A stretch of 8,419 nt of DNA from an uncultured Eubacteriales bacterium. Lineage in GTDB: Bacteria; Bacillota; Clostridia; Oscillospirales; Oscillospiraceae. The stretch is taken from positions 1 through 8,419 of the forward strand of contig USPI01000053.1 in NCBI GenBank assembly GCA_900556535.1, read 5' to 3'. Every line of letters starts with the position of its first letter. Position 1 is the stretch's first letter. A model generated the notes under the pieces. That model worked only from the letters and a program-made list of their open reading frames with translations, was not told the origin of the DNA and did not search any database. Shown one piece after another: positions 6,277 through 8,419 of the stretch. Made by a program: the position numbers and the translations under genes.

Positions 6277-6308
6277 AAATTGTACAATTTTTTTGTTAAA
6301 AATATAAT
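6277..6308 (+). promoter_or_regulatory. Promoter of the ene-reductase gene with overlapping palindrome
   Basis: TTGTAC (6280-6285) and a perfect TATAAT (6303-6308) are separated by 17 bases; transcription would start near 6315, about 70 bases before the start codon. The -35 box lies inside a perfect 14-base palindrome, AAATTGTACAATTT (6277-6290), whose position suits a repressor dimer. GTAC-centred palindromes occur among operators of HxlR-type regulators, so this is a reasonable but unproven target for the regulator at 2466. Confidence 0.68.
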
Positions 6309-6385
6309 ATACGAAACGATGTTATTGCATCTCGTCCGCTCATCCTTCCTAATTTTACTGAAAAAATATCATTTGGAGGCTTATC

Positions 6386-8314
6386 ATGAAATTAACCAAA
6401 GTTTTTGAGCCCGGCAAAATCGGCAATCTTGAACTCAAGAATCGCCTTGTTGTCAGCGCTATGTCTTCTCATATGGGCAACCCCGACGGTACTCCCAACG
6501 AGACCGTTAACGCATACCTCGTCGCCAAGGTAAAGGGCGGCTGGGGTCTGGTCTTCACCGAGGACCTCGGTGTGACCAAGGACGCAGGCAGCGACCCCGT
6601 CGTCGGCTCCCTCTGGAACGACGATCAGATCCCCGCATGGACCGAGACCGTTCGTCAGGTTCACGAGGCAGGCGGTCTTATGGGCGCTCAGATCTACCAC
6701 GCAGGCCGCCAGAGATCCCTCACCGCCTACGACACCCACCCCGTTGCCCCGTCGGCACTTAAAGAGCCCGCAGTCCCCTATGTTCCCCGCGCTCTGACCG
6801 TCGAGGAGATCCACGAGCTCGTCAAGGCCTTCGGCGAGGCTGCCGCAAGAGCAAAGAAGTGCGGCTTTGACTGCGTTGAGATCCACGGCGCACACGGCTA
6901 CCTCATCAACCAGTTCATGTCCCTGTTCTCCAACAAGCGTACCGACGAATACGGCGGCACCCTCGAGAACCGTATGCGCTTTGCACTCGAAGTCATCGCC
7001 GCTGTCCGTGAGGCTGTCGGCCCCGACTACCCCGTTCTCTTCAGATTCAACACCTGCGACTACGTCGAGGGCGGCATTGAGATCCCCGAGGCAATAGTCA
7101 TGGCAAAGATGCTCGAGGAGGCAGGCGTCGACGCACTGCACTGCACTCAGGGTATGTTCGCCTCCAAGCAGGCTATCATCGCTCCGGGCTTCGTTCCCGT
7201 CATGCACTACGCAGAAAACGCAGCCGCAATCAAGAAGTCCGTCAAGATCCCCGTCCTCGCAGTCGGCCGTTACAACGACATCTATATGTCCGAGGCAATG
7301 CTGCGCGACGAGAAGGCTGACTTCATCGTCATGGCTCGCGCTTCTCTCGCAGACCCCGAGCTGCCCAACAAGGCAAAGGCAGGCAAGATGGACGAGATCA
7401 TCCACTGCATCGGCTGCAACCAGGGCTGCACCGGCGAGACCGCAGTCGGCAACCGCGTAAACTGCATCGCCAATCCCCACACCTGCCGTGAGACCGAGTA
7501 CGACCTCTCCATCGTCGAGAACCCCAAGAAGGTATTTGTCGCAGGCGCCGGCGTTTCCGGTCTTGCAGCGGCATACGGCGCAGCGGAGCGCGGCCACCAC
7601 GTTACCGTTTTCGAGGCAAGCGACGAGATAGGCGGCCAGTGGCTGGCAGCCATGACTCCTCCGGGAAAGTCCGAGTACGCATCCCTCATTCTCAACTACC
7701 GCAACCTGCTCAAGAAGCACGGTGCTGAGATCCGCCTGAGCACTCCCCTCACCCGCGAGATCGTCGACGCAGAGAAGCCCGACGCAGTTATCCTCGCAAC
7801 CGGCAGCAACCCCATGTTCCTGCCCATCCCCGGTCTGGACAACCGTGAGTTCGTTAAGACCGCTATCGAGGTCCTCCGCGGCAAGACTTTGTACGGCAAG
7901 AAGGTCGTCGTCGCAGGCGGCGGCATGACCGGCGCAGAGACCGCAGTATTCCTCGCCGTTCAGGGCTGCGATGTCACCATGATCGAAATGGCTCCCGACA
8001 TCATCACCGACGCCGTTGCACAGCCCAGAGCTTGCCTGCTTGAGCACATCCGCAAGTACAACATCAAGGTACATACCCACACTAAGCTCACCAAGGTCGG
8101 CGAAGGCACCATCTACGCCGAGGAGTACGGCGAGCCGATCGAGTTCAAGCACATCGATATGCTCGTTAACGCAATGGGCGTAAGAAGCAACAACCCCCTC
8201 CAGGCCGAGCTCGAGGGCTGCGGCTGCAAGGTAGTTGTAGTCGGCGACGCAAGCAGCACCAAGAACGGTTACAAGAACATCCGTGAGGGCTTCAACGCCG
8301 GCAACGCGATCTAA
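6386..8314 (+). CDS. NADH:flavin oxidoreductase, 2,4-dienoyl-CoA reductase/BaiCD/BaiH class
   Basis: A 642-residue cytosolic flavoenzyme with the full three-domain layout of the family: an Old Yellow Enzyme-type FMN barrel (about 1-335), a 4Fe-4S cluster site formed by C341, C344, C348 and C360 (CxxCxxxC, then C), and an FAD/NAD(P) module with GAGVSG (387-392), EIGGQ (414-418) and a second Rossmann motif GGGMTG (511-516), ending in the GD..REGFNAG block. Electrons pass from NAD(P)H through FAD and the Fe-S cluster to FMN, which reduces a C=C bond conjugated to a carbonyl or thioester. In the barrel, IHGAHGYLINQF (166-177) and NKRTDEYGG (183-191) are typical. Aligned from memory with E. coli FadH, catalytic Y166 is kept (Y172), but H252 falls on F258. 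Start is fixed by GGAGG (6375-6379) six bases ahead. It could act on a bile acid/steroid, flavonoid, cinnamate-like or enoyl substrate; the neighbouring SDR and BaiE-like genes favour a ring enone. Confidence 0.94.
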   Translation: MKLTKVFEPGKIGNLELKNRLVVSAMSSHMGNPDGTPNETVNAYLVAKVKGGWGLVFTEDLGVTKDAGSDPVVGSLWNDDQIPAWTETVRQVHEAGGLMGAQIYHAGRQRSLTAYDTHPVAPSALKEPAVPYVPRALTVEEIHELVKAFGEAAARAKKCGFDCVEIHGAHGYLINQFMSLFSNKRTDEYGGTLENRMRFALEVIAAVREAVGPDYPVLFRFNTCDYVEGGIEIPEAIVMAKMLEEAGVDALHCTQGMFASKQAIIAPGFVPVMHYAENAAAIKKSVKIPVLAVGRYNDIYMSEAMLRDEKADFIVMARASLADPELPNKAKAGKMDEIIHCIGCNQGCTGETAVGNRVNCIANPHTCRETEYDLSIVENPKKVFVAGAGVSGLAAAYGAAERGHHVTVFEASDEIGGQWLAAMTPPGKSEYASLILNYRNLLKKHGAEIRLSTPLTREIVDAEKPDAVILATGSNPMFLPIPGLDNREFVKTAIEVLRGKTLYGKKVVVAGGGMTGAETAVFLAVQGCDVTMIEMAPDIITDAVAQPRACLLEHIRKYNIKVHTHTKLTKVGEGTIYAEEYGEPIEFKHIDMLVNAMGVRSNNPLQAELEGCGCKVVVVGDASSTKNGYKNIREGFNAGNAI

Positions 8315-8351
8315 TCAGCTATCATTCTTCCTTCCTTTTTTCTTCCTTCTC

Positions 8352-8394
8352 TGCCGACGGGATAAAACTCCTCCCTGTTTCACTCCCGTCGGCA
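8352..8394. other. Hairpin downstream of the ene-reductase gene, possible terminator
   Basis: A perfect 10-base stem (8352-8361 with 8385-8394) encloses a 23-base loop in which AAAC (8365-8368) and GTTT (8377-8380) can pair further. It lies 37 bases after the stop codon, behind a pyrimidine-rich stretch (about 8326-8352). The typical U-tract after the stem is missing in either orientation, so termination is plausible by position but not by form. Nothing else is recognisable in 8315-8419. Confidence 0.5.
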
Positions 8395-8419
8395 ACCTTA
8401 AAAACCACAAAGCATGGAC

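Noticed and set aside
6392..8152. 586-codon open frame on the minus strand opposite the ene-reductase
   Set aside because: It is in the mirror frame of a strongly codon-biased gene; its translation is low-complexity-like with no family motif, and the plus-strand frame carries full enzyme motifs and a GGAGG site.
8414..8419. ATGGAC at the window end as the start of a next gene
   Set aside because: No ribosome binding site precedes it and only two codons are visible.
1..8419. CRISPR array, transposon ends, tRNA or rRNA genes
   Set aside because: No regularly spaced repeats, transposase motifs or structural RNA sequences were recognised on either strand.

Overview
The window looks like a piece of an anaerobic Gram-positive (Firmicutes/Clostridia-type) chromosome, plausibly a gut Oscillospirales-like bacterium. 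The grounds are Gram-positive in style: strong GGAGG-type ribosome binding sites, AT-rich intergenic regions with TTGNNN/TATAAT promoters around moderately GC-rich genes, hairpin-plus-U-tract terminators, a lipoprotein-type solute receptor, and an Fe-S/flavin ene-reductase typical of strict anaerobes. This taxonomic placement is inference. No rRNA, tRNA, CRISPR array, transposase or phage gene is visible.

Layout: (1) 1-2349, a rightward unit with a candidate promoter and structured leader, then an SDR-family NAD(P)-dependent oxidoreductase, a SnoaL/NTF2-fold protein resembling the bile acid 7alpha-dehydratase BaiE, and a cysteine-rich DUF169 protein, closed by a strong terminator. (2) 2384-3003, a separately promoted HxlR-family winged-helix regulator, ending at a terminator shared with the convergent operon. 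(3) 3011-6058, a leftward operon for a complete tripartite TRAP transporter (dctP receptor, then dctQ and dctM membrane subunits, order dctP-dctQ-dctM). (4) 6059-6385, a 327-base divergent control region with two leftward promoters, one rightward promoter, a 14+14 base perfect inverted repeat between them, a 14-base palindrome on the rightward -35 box and a 15-base direct repeat. (5) 6386-8314, a 642-residue FMN/4Fe-4S/FAD ene-reductase of the 2,4-dienoyl-CoA reductase/BaiCD/BaiH class, followed by an unassigned hairpin.

Together the genes read as an uptake-and-reduction pathway. TRAP transporters normally import carboxylates or other small organic acids. An SDR would interconvert a hydroxyl and a ketone, a BaiE-like protein could remove a hydroxyl group by elimination next to an enone, and the flavin enzyme would reduce (or form) a C=C bond conjugated to the carbonyl. 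This is the chemical logic of bile acid 7-dehydroxylation (bai), and in part that of isoflavone or cinnamate reduction. However, the bai CoA ligase and CoA transferase are absent from this window, the transporter is TRAP rather than MFS, and a DUF169 protein is present. I therefore regard it as a bai-like but distinct catabolic or respiratory locus with unknown substrate; the substrate cannot be read from the sequence.
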